Origin: Diphasiastrum complanatum
Lineage: Eukaryota; Streptophyta; Lycopodiopsida; Lycopodiales; Lycopodiaceae
Length of the DNA stretch: 64,000 nt
Direction of reading: 5' to 3'
NCBI GenBank assembly: GCA_029204225.1
Contig: CM055093.1
Coordinates: 1,983,804 to 2,047,803, forward strand
Shown: piece after piece, positions 42,642 to 62,559 of the stretch
Layout of the letters: each line of letters starts with the position of its first letter
Numbering within the stretch: the first letter of the stretch is position 1
Program-made: the position numbers and the translations under genes
Notes under the pieces: generated by a model
Seen by the model: the letters and a program-made list of their open reading frames with translations, nothing else
Told to the model about the DNA's origin: nothing
Databases searched by the model: none

Positions 42642-45067
42642 GCTTGATTAATGCCCTGTCGGACTCAGTACCCATGGGTATAAAAGACTGAGTGAATACA
42701 TCTCAAGTGTGTCATATAACCATAGGAGCACAATAAACATCTCCATAAATAACAATAAACTAATCTAGTCTAATTATGAAATAAGCCATCATTGATACTA
42801 AATAGAGCACTTACAATAACCGGATAATAATTGTCACTATCTATCAATCCTCTAGAAAAAGCATGTGATGGATGTGGTGGTGACATCCTCACTAACTCTA
42901 TGTCACTGAGCTCTATGTTTGTAACAAGGCTGAGCACGAGGTCTGTGATGTCTCTATTGCTGCTGTTGTCTGGTGCAATGTTGTTGATCCATATATACAC
43001 AACTGGAATACATGAATCACCCTCCGAGTCATCCTATTATATCTGACCCCACTATCTCCTAGAGAAAAACTCTGTGATGGTATGCTGCCAAATCTCATGT
43101 GTATGCAAGCGGCTCTCACATAGTTGTCTCCTGAGAGTGGCCATCTCTTGTAGCATCGATGCAACACAACACAGATTCTCATATAATATCAAAGAGTGAA
43201 GAGTCACAGGTGACTCGCAATATAGACAATGATACCTCCCTCTGATCTCAGACACGAAACTTCCCAAAATCAATACGAGCCCTTGTGAAATTCCCGAGTA
43301 TAGATATCAAGGTAAAACTGGGTATCTTGCTATGTCCATCTCTAGGAACCGAGACCTGTAGAACACTGGCTTCACCCCTAACTAACCATACCATGTCCCC
43401 TGAAGATATGAATGATATAAGAAATGATAGATGTTTTGATGGGTGCCCTCTGAAAGTTGGGCTATAGATATCCCGAAGATATGAATGATATAAGAAGTGA
43501 TAGATGTTTTGATGAGTGCCCTCTGAAAGCTGGGCTATAGATATCCCAAAAAATCTAGTAATTGTGTTGCTTGAGAGTACCAAGAAGGTGCCCCCGAGAA
43601 AGAGGGCTACCGTGTCGGGCCTACTCCAAATGGCTACTAGTTTGCTAGCTACTTTTCTCTTGATCTTTTCAAAACAAGCTACAACTAATCATTCCACTAT
43701 TAGTTTGGCAAACATCCTCCTCATCAATTTATCTACCATTGGTGGATACTCCAATTGTCTGATGGAATGATTAGATACTGATACGACGACACGGCATATA
43801 CACAGTCCCTCCATAAGTGGCACGTTGGTGAAGACCTCCTTTCTTCTTGACTCCAATTACTGTGAAAATTCACACGTGTGGGAATGCCCTAAAGTGTGAA
43901 TATGATCTCCTAAGCAAAGCTTATGCACTTTAGATCTTCTATCGATTGAAATCCAAGATCAAGTGATGAAATCTAAGGCAAAGAGGCAAAGTTACATGCA
44001 TACATTCATAACCAAAGTAGTTTCACACGTGTGGAAACATGTACTCAAAACTAAGTCCCAACAAGCTCCTCTCCTCAGGTAGAGAGAGAAACCACCACTT
44101 TTGGTGAAGGGTAAAGAGAGAAATACACTCAAAATTGATGAATCTCCAAATTGACTCAAAAACTCACATTAATTAATGAAGAGAATGAAAGTACATATAG
44201 AAACTCGTGGAGATCCATGCTTGATTCTTATTGGACCCCTCAAACATAGCCTCTCTAATCCTATTGGATGTGTGATGCAACATCCCTCACTTTTGATTGG
44301 ACCCTTCCAACACATCTCTCTCTTATGATTGGACCCTTTGACTTTTGCCACCACATAGGGTGCATCACTCATCAAACCTAAACTTGACATGTGTAAGCAA
44401 CCTAACTAGCTCGAGTTGCATCACAATTGAATTTTGGCCTAATCATGACAAAACATGTGTACTTGACCATTTGACCTCTAAAGCCAAAATTGGCCCTATC
44501 ACCTAGTGACACCAAGATGCTTGACTAGCAATCTTTATGATACCCCTAAAGTCAACATTATAAACTATTTCTAACTATTCTACACATGTGGGAACATGCT
44601 CCACACATGTGAAATGTACTCACAAACATAAAATCATAAAATAACCAAGATAGAATTTTGACAATTTTTCACAATTACCACCTAAAGGGAGGTCCAAGAA
44701 TGGAAAAATAAGAAAATAGCTACACATTTAGCAGCTGCTTCAACTACTTTAGCAGCCTTTTACCTACTGAATTGAATATTTTTTATCTGCAGAAATAAAT
44801 AGTTGTTCCTATCGATTTCCAATTCTGTTTGCCAGAACTTGATTGACCAGCATTATTGTTTTCATCGTTATTGCATGCAAAAGATAATTCACATTATGCT
44901 CATTAACCTCCCAACCCCCTTCCTTCACAAAACTTTACATCTAGGGCCATGCAGACCACAGAAAGTATGTGCAATTGATGGACAGGAGATGGTTTGATAA
45001 CTTTGATTATGAGCATATGACATGGAAAAGAACATGAATCATTTGAAACAGAAAAAGGGCTTCTTAC
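42640..45067. other. No gene recognised; 73-bp tandem duplication and G-box-like palindromes
   Basis: 43402-43474 and 43475-43547 are direct 73-bp copies with a few changes. 43871-43880 and 44034-44043 are perfect CACACGTGTG palindromes, and CACATGTG variants occur at about 44583 and 44602, recalling element B's LTR. The final GFAT exon, expected on the minus strand in this direction, was not found here. Confidence 0.5.
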
Positions 45068-52350
<7,283 letters not shown>

Positions 52351-53289
52351 CTGCCCAAAGAAGCACACCCAAAATGACCTCAAAAACTGCATATTAGCAG
52401 AAATCTTCAGCTTCAAGAATATAACCTGTTAAAGATTCTCTTCACATAGTTCTAGAGGTGACAAACACTGGTTGTTCTGGACTCTACACTGTCTGGGAGA
52501 GTATGTTTCCATCATTTAGTACCTCTGACTTGATTTTATTTTAGTATCATGTAATGATTTTGTTGTATTGTTTACAAGCAAATCTTCTGTTTTCATGTGC
52601 TTGTGTTGCTATGCAGTTGATCTCATCTCCTTTAAAATGTGCAACGATTTTCAAAGACACACTTGCCTCATCTCATCCTATAAGAGAACCCATAACTTCT
52701 GATCATATTCGGAGGCTCCCTCACCCTCAGACCAAAGCCAGCAGTGCCAATAGCAGCATATAAGAATTCTATTGATCGAGTCTCAGAAATAGGCCAAGGC
52801 AGCACCAAGCTTGCAAATAACACCAAAGGAAAGTGACAATGCTTCAGAATTATCATGAAAACACTTCAATAAAGGTCAGAACCAAACTAACCAAACTATA
52901 AAATGCTCAGAAGCCATCCAACACAGCAACAGCACAAAACTTCAACTGTTCCCTAGCCATAAGAAATGTCACTTGATACCACCACCATCTACAGAATGAT
53001 GAATCAATGCTTGTACTCAACATAGGCATAGTCACGCCTCCCATCACCTCACCAATCTATGATCCAGAGACACCAATACTTCCCCGATTCATTATATACA
53101 ATGCCATGTGTCCTTGCATATGCAAATATGCAAATATGCAACCATCATGGTACCCCATACTAAAGCGATTTAGGACTACCATGAGCAAGTAAACAAAACT
53201 GATGATAGCCCACTTCCAAAAATTTGATGTTGTTTTGGGAGGGATGGAGAAGCTCTACATTGTCATCATCATTGGCTTTCAGGTTTTGG
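52351..53289. other. Upstream GFAT intron sequence, no exon recognised
   Basis: An AG acceptor precedes exon a. The missing N-terminal GFAT exons (MCGIFAYL, RGYDSAG, HTRWATHG-type motifs) were sought on the minus strand here and not seen. ATGCAAAT units repeat at about 53118-53142. Confidence 0.6.
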
Positions 53290-54060
53290 TTACCTATCTC
53301 CTCTCTCTCATCAAGCATTCACATATTCTGGCTCGGGGGTGAAGCTTAGGGTGACTGATCTTGAGCTTGTTGGTTGGGTGGTTTGGCTCCATAGTGTCCT
53401 TTCGAGTCTCCTTGTAGGCAAATTCATATATGATCATCACAAGAAGAGTATGGTAGAAAATATCAATAGGCTCCCATGTAGCTTCCTCAATAGAACGACC
53501 ATCCCACTGGAACAAAAACTGAACCTGCTATCAATGATGCAATAACTGGACCTGTAAAATAGCAGCTGGTAAGAACGGAAAAAGCTCTACACCATCAAGA
53601 AAACTTTAATCGCAAGGAGCGTCATCCTCAATAGCACACTTGATGAGGACAAGAGGAAGGAAGCGGGGTCATGGCATAAATGTCATGAAACTCTAGACAA
53701 GTAGTGTAGGCAACGGAAAGGTCCTTCTTATACCAAGGACAAGGTGACGTAGCAATGATGTAGGTGAGAATAGGTACGCGAGACAAAGTATCAACAACAG
53801 CATCACTTTTGTCAGGCTTGCAATGGATATTGAAATGAGAAGACTGGAGGAACTAGTGGCACCACTTCTTCAAAGCAATAATAATGGCAAGCACCTCTTT
53901 CTCATCAGTAGAATAGCAATGCTCGTAGGAACAAAGGCCCCAAGATTCGTAAGCAATAACACAGTTTTTGAAGTAACAAGGCTCCTAAACCCATGGATTG
54001 GCATCAATATCAATAGTAAAACATTGGTCAAAATCTGGAAGACAAAGGACAAGTGCGGAG
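53290..54060 (-). pseudogene. Chromodomain-type Ty3/gypsy remnant: RNase H and chromodomain, integrase deleted
   Basis: From 54060 downward the minus strand reads ALVLCLPDFDQCFTIDIDA, then EHCYSTDEKEVLAIIIALKK and, after a stop, HFNIHCKPDKSDAVVDTLSR. These are RNase H blocks of a gypsy element (YSTxEKExLAIIxALxxW). Around 53530-53450 it reads QVQFLFQWDGRSIEEATWEP, the C-terminal part of a retroelement chromodomain (WxGxxxExATWEP). Only about 200 bp separate the two, so integrase is deleted. It sits inside or next to the presumed first visible GFAT intron, in the same orientation as the gene. Confidence 0.8.
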
Positions 54061-54341
54061 ATAAGCAGGGTTCTTATGGGCATCAAAAGCACACTAGCAA
54101 TTGGGACTTTACACAAAAGGGACATTGTTCTTCAGCAAGGCATGTAATAGAGATGCGACAATAGTAAAATGGGGAACAGGATAATGGCAAGGCCAAGAGA
54201 GATATGAACATCATGAACACCGAAGGGTACATGCCATGCACCATGCATGGATAGAGCGAACCTTATGGAACCTTCTAGAATAGTACCCCTAAATTCAGGT
54301 TTGAGGAGGAAAAATGGTGAGCCCTCTCAAGTGGGTCTGCG

Positions 54342-54698
54342 AGTTATGGACTCGGCTCATTACATTCGCCGCATTCATTCTTTTATTCTTTATTATGCAT
54401 AAGCAAGCCTATGGGCCCTTTTTATTCATGTACTGGCGTTTGGCCCTTTTTGGTCAAATTTTTAGGACGTGGTCATATTGATTTGGAGGCACTATTTTCC
54501 CTCCAAATCTTCTGCCTTCCTCTATTCTTGAATTCCTACTTTGAGGTTCATTAATAGGGTACATATAGGGCAACATTGTAGTCTTTTATTTTGTTGATGA
54601 TGATTGTTCTTCTTTAGCCTCATTAAATATTCTCTCTTTCATGCTTTCTAGCCTAAGTCCTGCTTTCTAGCATAGCTAGAGAATCTTAGCTTGTAACT
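54342..54698 (+). repeat. Element G 5' LTR
   Basis: 357 bp starting AGTTATGGAC and ending CTTGTAACT, i.e. a 5-bp inverted pair AGTTA/TAACT in place of TG...CA. Confidence 0.88.
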
Positions 54699-54710
54699 TG
54701 GTATCAGAGC

Positions 54711-55506
54711 ACTTTCCTTGGCATAAGGTTGGTGCATATTTTCATATCTGATTTTCTCTAGGAGGGCGCCCATCTACAGCCTACATTTTTAGCCTACGGA
54801 TCAGCACCTCTTTTCAGCCCATCTACATCTGCTTTTTTGCTGGTTTTTTGTCGTCGTTTGGAGGATCAACGCCCATTTTCAGCTAGTTCATTGCCCATTT
54901 TTCAGCATTTCCAACAAACATTTCTAGCCTGTTTTGACAAGATTTCGGTGGCTGGTTGGCACCTATATTGGCTTCATTACCTTCAGCTTTTCCTTGTTGG
55001 CACTAGCGCTGGACAAATGATTCGGCACCCACCTAGGTACTCTTCGCTTGCCCTACACACTCTTTGTAGTCCCTTTTTACCATTTTCCAGCACCCATTTG
55101 CTGCCATTTCCAGCCCCCATCTCCTGCTATTTCTAGCGCCCATGTCATCCATCCACAAAAACATCCAAGTAAGAAAAAGGGTATTCTTGTGGGAACTACA
55201 GGTGTCTACACCTATTCTCAGTTGTTAGTTCCCATTTGCTGCCCATTTTGGTGCCTATCTACTGCTATTTCCAACGCCCTATTCCCTCATCATTTTTGCC
55301 ATTTTGCTGTCCTAAAAACCCATCCTTTTTTGCCTCTTTTTCAACGCCCTCTTACCTCTTCACTTTTGCCCATTTGCTGTCTAAATTTTTAGCCCATTTC
55401 CAGCCTTTTTCAACCCCTTATTAGGCAGTCCTAGTCCATCTTTCTTGGCTGTTTTTGTGCCATTTTGGTGATTATTGGCAGATAGACTACGTTGGGGCGA
55501 CAACGA
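54711..55506 (+). other. Element G untranslated leader with degenerate CCATTTGCTGCC repeats
   Basis: About 800 nt before the gag ATG at 55507. Built of variants of CCATTTGCTGCCATTTCCAG(C)GCCCATCT. Carries a perfect GGGCGCCC at 54774-54781 in the context GGAGGGCGCCCATC. Confidence 0.7.
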
Positions 55507-56830
55507 ATGTCCTCTCCCTCAAGTTTTGTCTTTTCCTTATCACCTATGCCTACTTCTTCAGCGGACGATCCACCACATAGATCTTTAGACGATCGTCTTA
55601 CGCACATTGATGCTTGCATGGATCCTCTTGAGAGTCGTATCGATCGTATCCTTTCTAACCTTGAGACCGTTTTGCCTCGAGGGGATACCACATTGCCAAA
55701 GACCCTTCATCGTCCTGGCAAAGCCCCTTTATTCCCCATACCGAGTCAGACTACTACCTCTCTCTCTTCAACTTCAGGAGGTGCTTTTGATAGTACGTTT
55801 GGTTAGTCTTCATATGGTAGTAGTCTTTTTGGCTCTCCTTAGGAATCTCCCGCACCACCACCTGGATTTCCCTCAGTACCACCGGGTTTTCCCTCCCCTA
55901 CTTTTCCTAAAAGCCATGAGTCACATTTTGCACGTGATTTTCGTGATCGCATCCAGCTTACCACTTACTCTGGCTCGTCTGATGGGAATATTTGGAGAAT
56001 TGGTTTTCTAAGACCTATTTTCTTATGTATCCCAAGACTAAAACCCAGAAGGTCCAGTTGGTTGCATTACATCTAGATGGTCGAGCTCAGACTTGGTGGC
56101 GTGTTTACCATTATGAGCCTGCTCGCGAGGGGTTGCATATATGGCCTACCTTTCGTCATGACCTTCGTATGGCTTTGATTGACCTCCAGTGGCTAGTTCG
56201 CCAACGTGATCTATTTCATAGCCTTACCCATATTGGTGAGTTGATTGCTTATATTGACCAATTTACTAAACTTTCTTACCATTTTGGTGATCTCCACCCT
56301 ACTGAGATTATTTCATGCTTTATAGCTAGTCTTAGAGGTTCTTTACGATATGATGTGTTATCCTGATTCCTTCCAACCTCCTACTCTCTCTGATGCTATT
56401 TCCTTGGCCACTACCTTGCAGCATAAGTACCCTAAGTTATCCACTTCTTCTCGTTTTTCCCGCCCTCGCTCAGGGACGCCTACTCTTTCGGCTGCTTCTC
56501 CTACCCCGGCTTCTACTACTGCCACTCCTGCTTGACCTCCTGCACCCTGCTCCGCCTTTGTTCGTCGCTATTCCACTGCAGAGTTCACTGAGATTCAGCA
56601 AAAGCATCTTTGTTATCGCTGTAAGAGCCCAAACCACATGGCCCGTGACTATCGTCAGACTCCTGGCCCTACTACAGCTGTTTTTTACCATGAGGCCAAT
56701 ACTCCTGATGATTTTGACATTTACATCCAGATTCTTGATACTCCTGACCCACCTTTTGTTGATGTGTCGGCTGACCCGCTTCCTGCTGATCCTGCTCCTG
56801 CCCCTTGCCATGTGCAACTTGCTTATGCTA
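55507..56830 (+). pseudogene. Element G gag
   Basis: Starts MSSPSSFVFSLSP at 55507 with a coiled-coil-like stretch (RLTHIDACMDPLESRIDRIL), then a Pro-rich part. The gag core lies in another frame at 55992-56364: MENWFSKTYFLMYPKTKTQK, VALHLDGRAQTWW, FRHDLRMALI and EIISCFIASL. The zinc knuckle CYRCKSPNHMARDY near 56610-56650 has Tyr in place of the last Cys. At least four stops or shifts. Confidence 0.85.
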
Positions 56831-56879
56831 CTTGAGCTGGGCGTCCTGGTCCTCGCTCTATTCAGTTACGTGTCTACAT

Positions 56880-57174
56880 CTTTGGGTGAGAGTATATTGC
56901 TTTGGTAGAAATAGGCAGTACACATTCATTTATTAGCAGTTACATTTCCACAAGGCTTTGTGCTACACCCATTCCTGCTTCCCAACCTCTCAACGTTGAG
57001 GTTGCTAGCTTCCATTCCTTTCTCAGTTTTCAGATGTTTCAGGGCTTGGGTTATCGCATTGGTGACTTTTCTGGTCAGGCAGATTTCTACATCATTCCTC
57101 TGGAGCGCTACGACATTATTTTTGGTGCAGACTGGTTCTCCTCACTTGGTACTGTTGTTGTGGATCTATCTTAG
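56880..57174 (+). pseudogene. Element G retropepsin
   Basis: Reads ALVEIGSTHSFISSYISTRL where relatives have (L)(I/V)D(S/T)GSTHSFI: the catalytic Asp reads Glu and Ser reads Ile, so the active site is destroyed. Downstream YRIGDFSGQADFYIIPLERY and DIIFGADWFSSLG, the closing strand motif, are intact. Confidence 0.85.
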
Positions 57175-57379
57175 CAGACACTTTCCTTTACTCATGCTGG
57201 TCAGCATAATTCACTTGCTGATATTGATTCCCCGGGAAGCAGTTTATGCATAGCCTGCCAAAGGCTCAAGGTGCAGCTCTTCTTACCATTCAGAGTACAT
57301 CAGTTGCTTCTTCCCTTTCATCATCTGTGGGTCCTCTTCCTCAGGTGCCCCCCCCACTTTCTCGTCCACCATATCGTAT

Positions 57380-58296
57380 GTGTTAAGTCGAACGTGATGA
57401 AGTTCAGCTCCAGATTGATTACGTCAGGGCCTCATTGTACCTAGCCATAGTCCCTTTGGTGCCCTTGTTCTTCTTGTTGCTAAAAAAGATGGGACCAAAC
57501 GCCTCTGCATTGACTAGCATGCCTTGAACAAGTTTATTATCTGTAATTAGTATCCTATTCCTCATATAAATGACCTTTTTTATCAACTTGGCACTTCTTT
57601 TATCTTTTCCAAGATTGATCTTCGTTCTAGATACTACCAGATCAGGATGCATCCTTCTGATGAGCATAAGATTGCGTTTCATACTCACTTAGGTTTGTAT
57701 GAGTTTCGTGTTCTTCCTTTTGGTGTGTAGAATAGTCCACCACGTTTCAGAACGCTATGAATAATGTTTTACGTCCTCTTCTTGGTGTTTGTGCTTTAGT
57801 TTATTTTGATGACATTCTTGTTTTCAGCACTTCTTTGTCTGACCATGTGTCGCATCTCTCGTCTGTGTTTGAGTTACTTGTTAAGCATCAGTTGTTTGCT
57901 AAATTGTCGAAACGTTCCTTTGTTGGTGCTGAGATTGAGTTTTTGGGTTTCCTTGTTTGTGATGGTAGTATTCGTCTTGATCCTCGGAAAGGATTGGCCT
58001 GTTCCAACCGATGTTCATTCTGTTCATATGTTTTTAGGTATGGCTACCCATCTCCGTCGTCCTGTTAAGTATTTCGCCACTGTGGCTGCCCCGCTTCACT
58101 TTTTGTTGAAAAAGTCTCATACGTTTGTTTGGACTCCTGAGTTTCACACTGCTTTTGATGCTTTACGTCATGCCATCGTTTCTGCCGCCGTTATGTGTTT
58201 GCCACAGTTTGATCAAAAGGTTTATTGTTGAGATTGATGCTATTTCTGTTGATCTAGGCACTCTTCTTCGTCAGTCTGAGAGTGTCATTGCTATCA
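57380..58296 (+). pseudogene. Element G reverse transcriptase
   Basis: Over several frames: PSPFGALVLLVAKKDGTKRL, FSKIDLRSRYYQIRMHPSDE, HTHLGLYEFRVLPFGV, NAMNNVLRPLLGVCALVYFD and DDILVFSTSLSDH (catalytic YFDDILVFS, 57757-57830), FLGFLVCDGSIRLDP, then the thumb/connection MATHLRRPVKYFATVAAPLH and LKKSHTFVWTPEF. The start of RNase H (VEIDAISVDLGTLLRQSE) is reached at about 58225 before the deletion joint. Stops at about 57386, 57528 and 57730. Confidence 0.88.
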
Positions 58297-58484
58297 AGGA
58301 GGGGCACACTATTTTTCCTCAAATCTTCTGCCTCCCTCTATTTTTGAATTCCTATTTTGGGTTCATTAGGGCAGCATTGTAGTCTTTTATTCAGTTGATG
58401 ATGATTGCTCTTTTTTAGCCTCATTAAATATTCTCTCTTCATGCTTTCTAGCCTAAGTCCTGCTTTCTAGCTTAGCTTGTAACT
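58297..58484 (+). repeat. Element G 3' LTR, 5'-truncated
   Basis: Aligns with 54487-54698. Joined to RNase H sequence at a GGAGG(G)GCAC stretch also present inside the 5' LTR, suggesting a microhomology-mediated deletion. Confidence 0.85.
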
Positions 58485-58489
58485 TTGCG

Positions 58490-60473
58490 CCCATCCTAAA
58501 GGACTCCCACTCAAGACCATATGTCAATATTAGGGCTTTTAGGCCCAGTCCAAATAAAATTAACAACTTAGGCCATTTAGGCCTATACACACAAAATAAT
58601 TGCGTGTCTAATGCCTAGATAAAAACATGAATAGAAATAAGCACTAAGTAACTATAAATGCATACAAGCCCTTCAGTCCATTTCATGCATTCGCTAGATA
58701 TAGGCCTAGGAGGCCAGTAGTCCAATAGTCCATAACTATTACAAAATGTCAGAAATGTTTCATAGCATGCTAAGGTGAAATACTATAGCCATCAACCTGA
58801 AACTATCCCGTCAGCCTTGGTGATAGTTAAAAGCCAATCCTTTCTATAACTCTAAGAATACTTGAAAATTCTATCACTGATTATGTCACACCATACAAAA
58901 TTATTTGAGGTTCAAAAAAATAGAATGACAAAAAGAGGATTCAGATTGTAAGCATGTTGACCCTCTAGATGATGATTACTTGAGGACCCTGATTGAGGAA
59001 TCAATAGGAACATCACATAGATGGTGGTATGGCTTAGCTTGGACATGAAACATATAATCTCCACATAAGAACCCTCTTGAGCTCAAGTTTCAAGAATTGG
59101 AACAATTTTGTTTCCAAACAGATTGTGTAAGTTTTTCTAAGTATCGATACTTATTGGGTGAAAAGAAGGTTACTTCACAACAAATTCAATTGGGGGGGGG
59201 GGTCGTCTAATAATGTTAGCCTTGTTTTCCAAGCTTAAGACTAACTTTTCTTATGCTCTATCCAGTGCATGCTTTTGCTTTGACATCGTATTGATGGCAA
59301 AGTTAGCAACCCCATCATATTGGACCAAGCCATTAGCTCTTATCAATCAAATAATTTTATCACTAAGAGTATGTATATGCATAGACATGTCCCATAACAG
59401 CCTACCAGCAAAGGGCAAGCATGACTTGTTGTTAGGGCATTATCCAAAGGTCATTCAAAATTGTCAATTAACAAAAACAAGATTTACATTAAAAAATATA
59501 GAATCAGACCTATGGGCCAAGAGTGACCTGGGGTTTCAAATCCCTTAACTCGTTAAAAGACAATATACATGATCAAGAAAAGTTGGTTAAACATGGTTTT
59601 ACTTGAAAGAAAGATAAGCTCACCTATGAGAAATAGAGTGGGAGATGATAGGCTAGAGCACAAATAGCTAGAAAGAATCACAGAGACTCTAAGAATTGGT
59701 GAGCATTCAAGAGAGAGCATTGGTAGATGAGTGAATCTGGAATGCCTGGAAGATTACAACAAAGGAATAGGTTGCAGGTGAAGGCTGTTTTTTGCCAAAC
59801 ACTATTTTGAGGATTGATCTTCTTGTGAAGTTGATTGACTCTTGTAATCAAATGGAAAACTAAATGAACTACAAACTGTTATGTATTTCCTCTTGGAACC
59901 TCAAAGAGTTTTGGAAGTCACTTGCGACATTTCTCAGCCTTGTTAGTTTCATTGAACTTTTCACTCACTATCAGACTTTAGAACTATAAACCAAAGTCTT
60001 AGTCAGCCATAGAAACTCTAAAGCAGACCTAAAATTCCCTTTTTTACTTAGAGACAGCTTCTAATGTGCTAAAATTTCAGATTTGAATGCTGAAATACAG
60101 CAAAAACCCTAATCTGATTCAGGTAGGGGCAGATTGCTGCATTTTGACACACTATACTTTGCTAGAATTTGTTGGCAGCAGGTCACAGCTGGTAGCCACT
60201 GCAATCACACCCTGAGAAGGGCATTTTTCTGTGGAGAACAAAAATACTTATCCAACTCATGCTCCACTTCTACAATAGGTCACAATCCAAACAGGTCTGT
60301 TATGCACCAAAGATCTCCCTCAGATTCCAGGTATAAGTCTACTTTCAAGCTGATGAAGTTGCAGCCGTCAAAAGGGACAGAAACCCTAATCTTTTGCAAA
60401 CCTGAATCTCCTACTGATTGTAGCGAGGTTCTAAAGGCAGATTCCCAGCCTCTTGATGATCTCTCTCAACCGT
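58490..60473. other. No recognised gene
   Basis: AT-rich. A run of ten G occurs at about 59192-59201. No domain in any short open frame. Confidence 0.5.
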
Positions 60474-60850
60474 GCTTTGATACCAAATGTCAAACTCTCT
60501 ATCAGAACTTACCAATCAACCATCAAACAACAAGAAATATGCACAGTAAAAATTTTATTGATTTCCTTCTTACAATACATATCGCGATCATACAACACAG
60601 AAGGACCTAGTTGCTGCTTCTCCTCCCAGCCTTTGCTGCATAGAAAGTGATAAGGAATGCCTCTCCTGGGCCCTCATACCCCCATCCAAACACCCCTTAA
60701 CCTTGCCACATCCTATTGTGGACATGGCAAACTCAATGCAAAACCGACACTTGCCATTTGGCAATATCCTAATATGTAGGCAAGCAAGTAGAAGGATCAT
60801 CCGACATTTTGTCACTCATACAATGGACCCGGTATCCTAGTAAGCATATG
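60474..60850 (-). other. Possible minus-strand LTR with degenerate PBS
   Basis: GCTTTGATACCA at 60474-60485 is one base from the reversed initiator tRNA-Met PBS, followed by AATGTCAAACTC, so an LTR could start at 60488. No partner or coding region found; right end arbitrary. Confidence 0.25.
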
Positions 60851-62559
60851 GCATTTTTTTGTTGGCTGGTCAGCTCTCCTACTTTTTGGCTGGTCAGTCC
60901 AACCATTCAAAATAAATGGCTTAGTACCCCATGCCAAAGCTAAGCACAACTCTTGAGGTACAATAAAAACTAATTACAACCCAATTACGCTGGTCACCAC
61001 AGGCCAGTGCCAAGCCATTTCAATAATTACAAATGTACAACTATCTTGGAAAACTACAAATACTGGGACAAGGAGTAAAAGCTGTGACACTCACCCAATA
61101 AGATAAAACCTATAACCATGCACAAATTCTTTCAAGCTACCACAAATTCTTTCAAGCTACCATGCCATAACTTTGAGAACTTTGCTTGAAGATTGACTCC
61201 CTTGGTCCTTTTTAACATCTTCCAAGCTACCACAAATATATAAGCATCTCACCAACATCCACCATCATGACAATCACGAGTACGAAATAGATCTACAAAG
61301 ATCAACATCAATCTCATGCATCAACACCCACGTTAGAAACCTGTACTTCATAAGTAGTTGACTCCACTTGTGTCGATTGAATCCACTTCAATTCTCCTGG
61401 TACTCTCATAAATTACCACCTATGACAGACTTGATGGACTTAGTTGAACTACTCCCCCAGGATGTACACTTCATGTTTGCATTCCAACCACTTTCCAACA
61501 ATGATACAAATAGAATGTCATCTTTGAACCAAACCAAATATGCAAGTAATAGAGCATCTCCAATAGAAAGATAAAACGTATACAATGCTTTCTCACAAAA
61601 AGTAACTGATACTCCCCCTCAAATACTTTCTCACACAAAGTACTTGACATTATCTTCTCCATGGAATCTCCTGCCTCTATCTCACACGTAGAGTCACTTT
61701 CTCCAAACAACTTTCCAACCTAGAAAGGATCTCATCATGACATCTATTTATTCTTACACTATGTCATATGCAAACTTCCCAACTGATGTACGTCCATCTT
61801 CCTTGAAAGAACCTGCTTCACTTATGAAGACTTCATATTGATTTTCTAAGGCTGATCAATAACTTGTCAATTCATAGACCCTGTTGTTTTTCTTGAGGCA
61901 CATGACAAAACATGAACTTGGACAAATTCAAGAACTTCAAGAAACAACTCAAAACAATTCTTCCTAGAAGAATTGGTTTCACTTGGTACCACAACATGAA
62001 CAATCAACTATGACTTGGATGGTATCCAGGAATTACTTGACAACCACAGCAAACAATCACTTCGATTAATCATAAATCTCCATTAGATAGACAAGAAAGT
62101 TTCTACCACATAGTCAAGCTACTATGACTTGGATAGAAACCAAACCCGGAAGAACATAGAATGACAACCACACAACTTGCCACAACTGTCACTTGTAACA
62201 ATGAACTTATCATTTGCCACCATGATAAGAAACTGTGATACAATGGAGCATCCTCTTGAATATTGATTTACTTATATAGACCCATAGTCTATACTTCTCA
62301 TGCAACTCCCTCTTAGAGGTTGCACCTTTGTTGATTCCAACCTTGACAAAACCTTGTCCATTCTTAGAACTTCTGAAGTTGGCCTTCCTTCAGCATGCTG
62401 GTTGGTAGCTGCTTCTGCAACTTCAATGACACCATGATCGCTGATTTCCTTCTCCTGCAATCTCCCCCATCGTCTTATTGTTTCATGTAGTTTTCCTTTT
62501 CCTGTGAGTTGACCCGTCCACTTTGTTTTGCAGTTGCGTGAACCAACTTACATGTAGCT
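60851..62559. other. No recognised gene; 20-bp tandem duplication at 61121-61160
   Basis: CACAAATTCTTTCAAGCTAC occurs twice back to back (61121-61140, 61141-61160), and CAAGCTACCACAAAT recurs near 61212. Otherwise featureless. Confidence 0.5.

Larger units (their letters stand above)
54342..58484 (+). mobile_element. Ty3/gypsy element G with AGTTA...TAACT LTRs, RNase H to integrase deleted
   Basis: The 5' LTR (54342-54698) abuts a perfect PBS TGGTATCAGAGC (54699-54710). Leader, gag, zinc knuckle, protease and RT follow; then the sequence jumps at about 58297 into the middle of the 3' LTR, which ends at 58484. Flanking pentamers CTGCG (54337-54341) and TTGCG (58485-58489) match at four of five positions and support the borders. 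Several stops in every domain. The same family left a solo LTR at 37740-38103. Confidence 0.88.

Noticed and set aside
52668-52856. Minus-strand frame with GTAGFGLRVREPPNMIRSYG as a missing GFAT N-terminal exon
   Set aside because: It lacks all known N-terminal GFAT motifs and does not end in phase with exon a.
56470-56817. Minus-strand Arg/Ser-rich frame
   Set aside because: Antisense shadow of element G gag and nucleocapsid.
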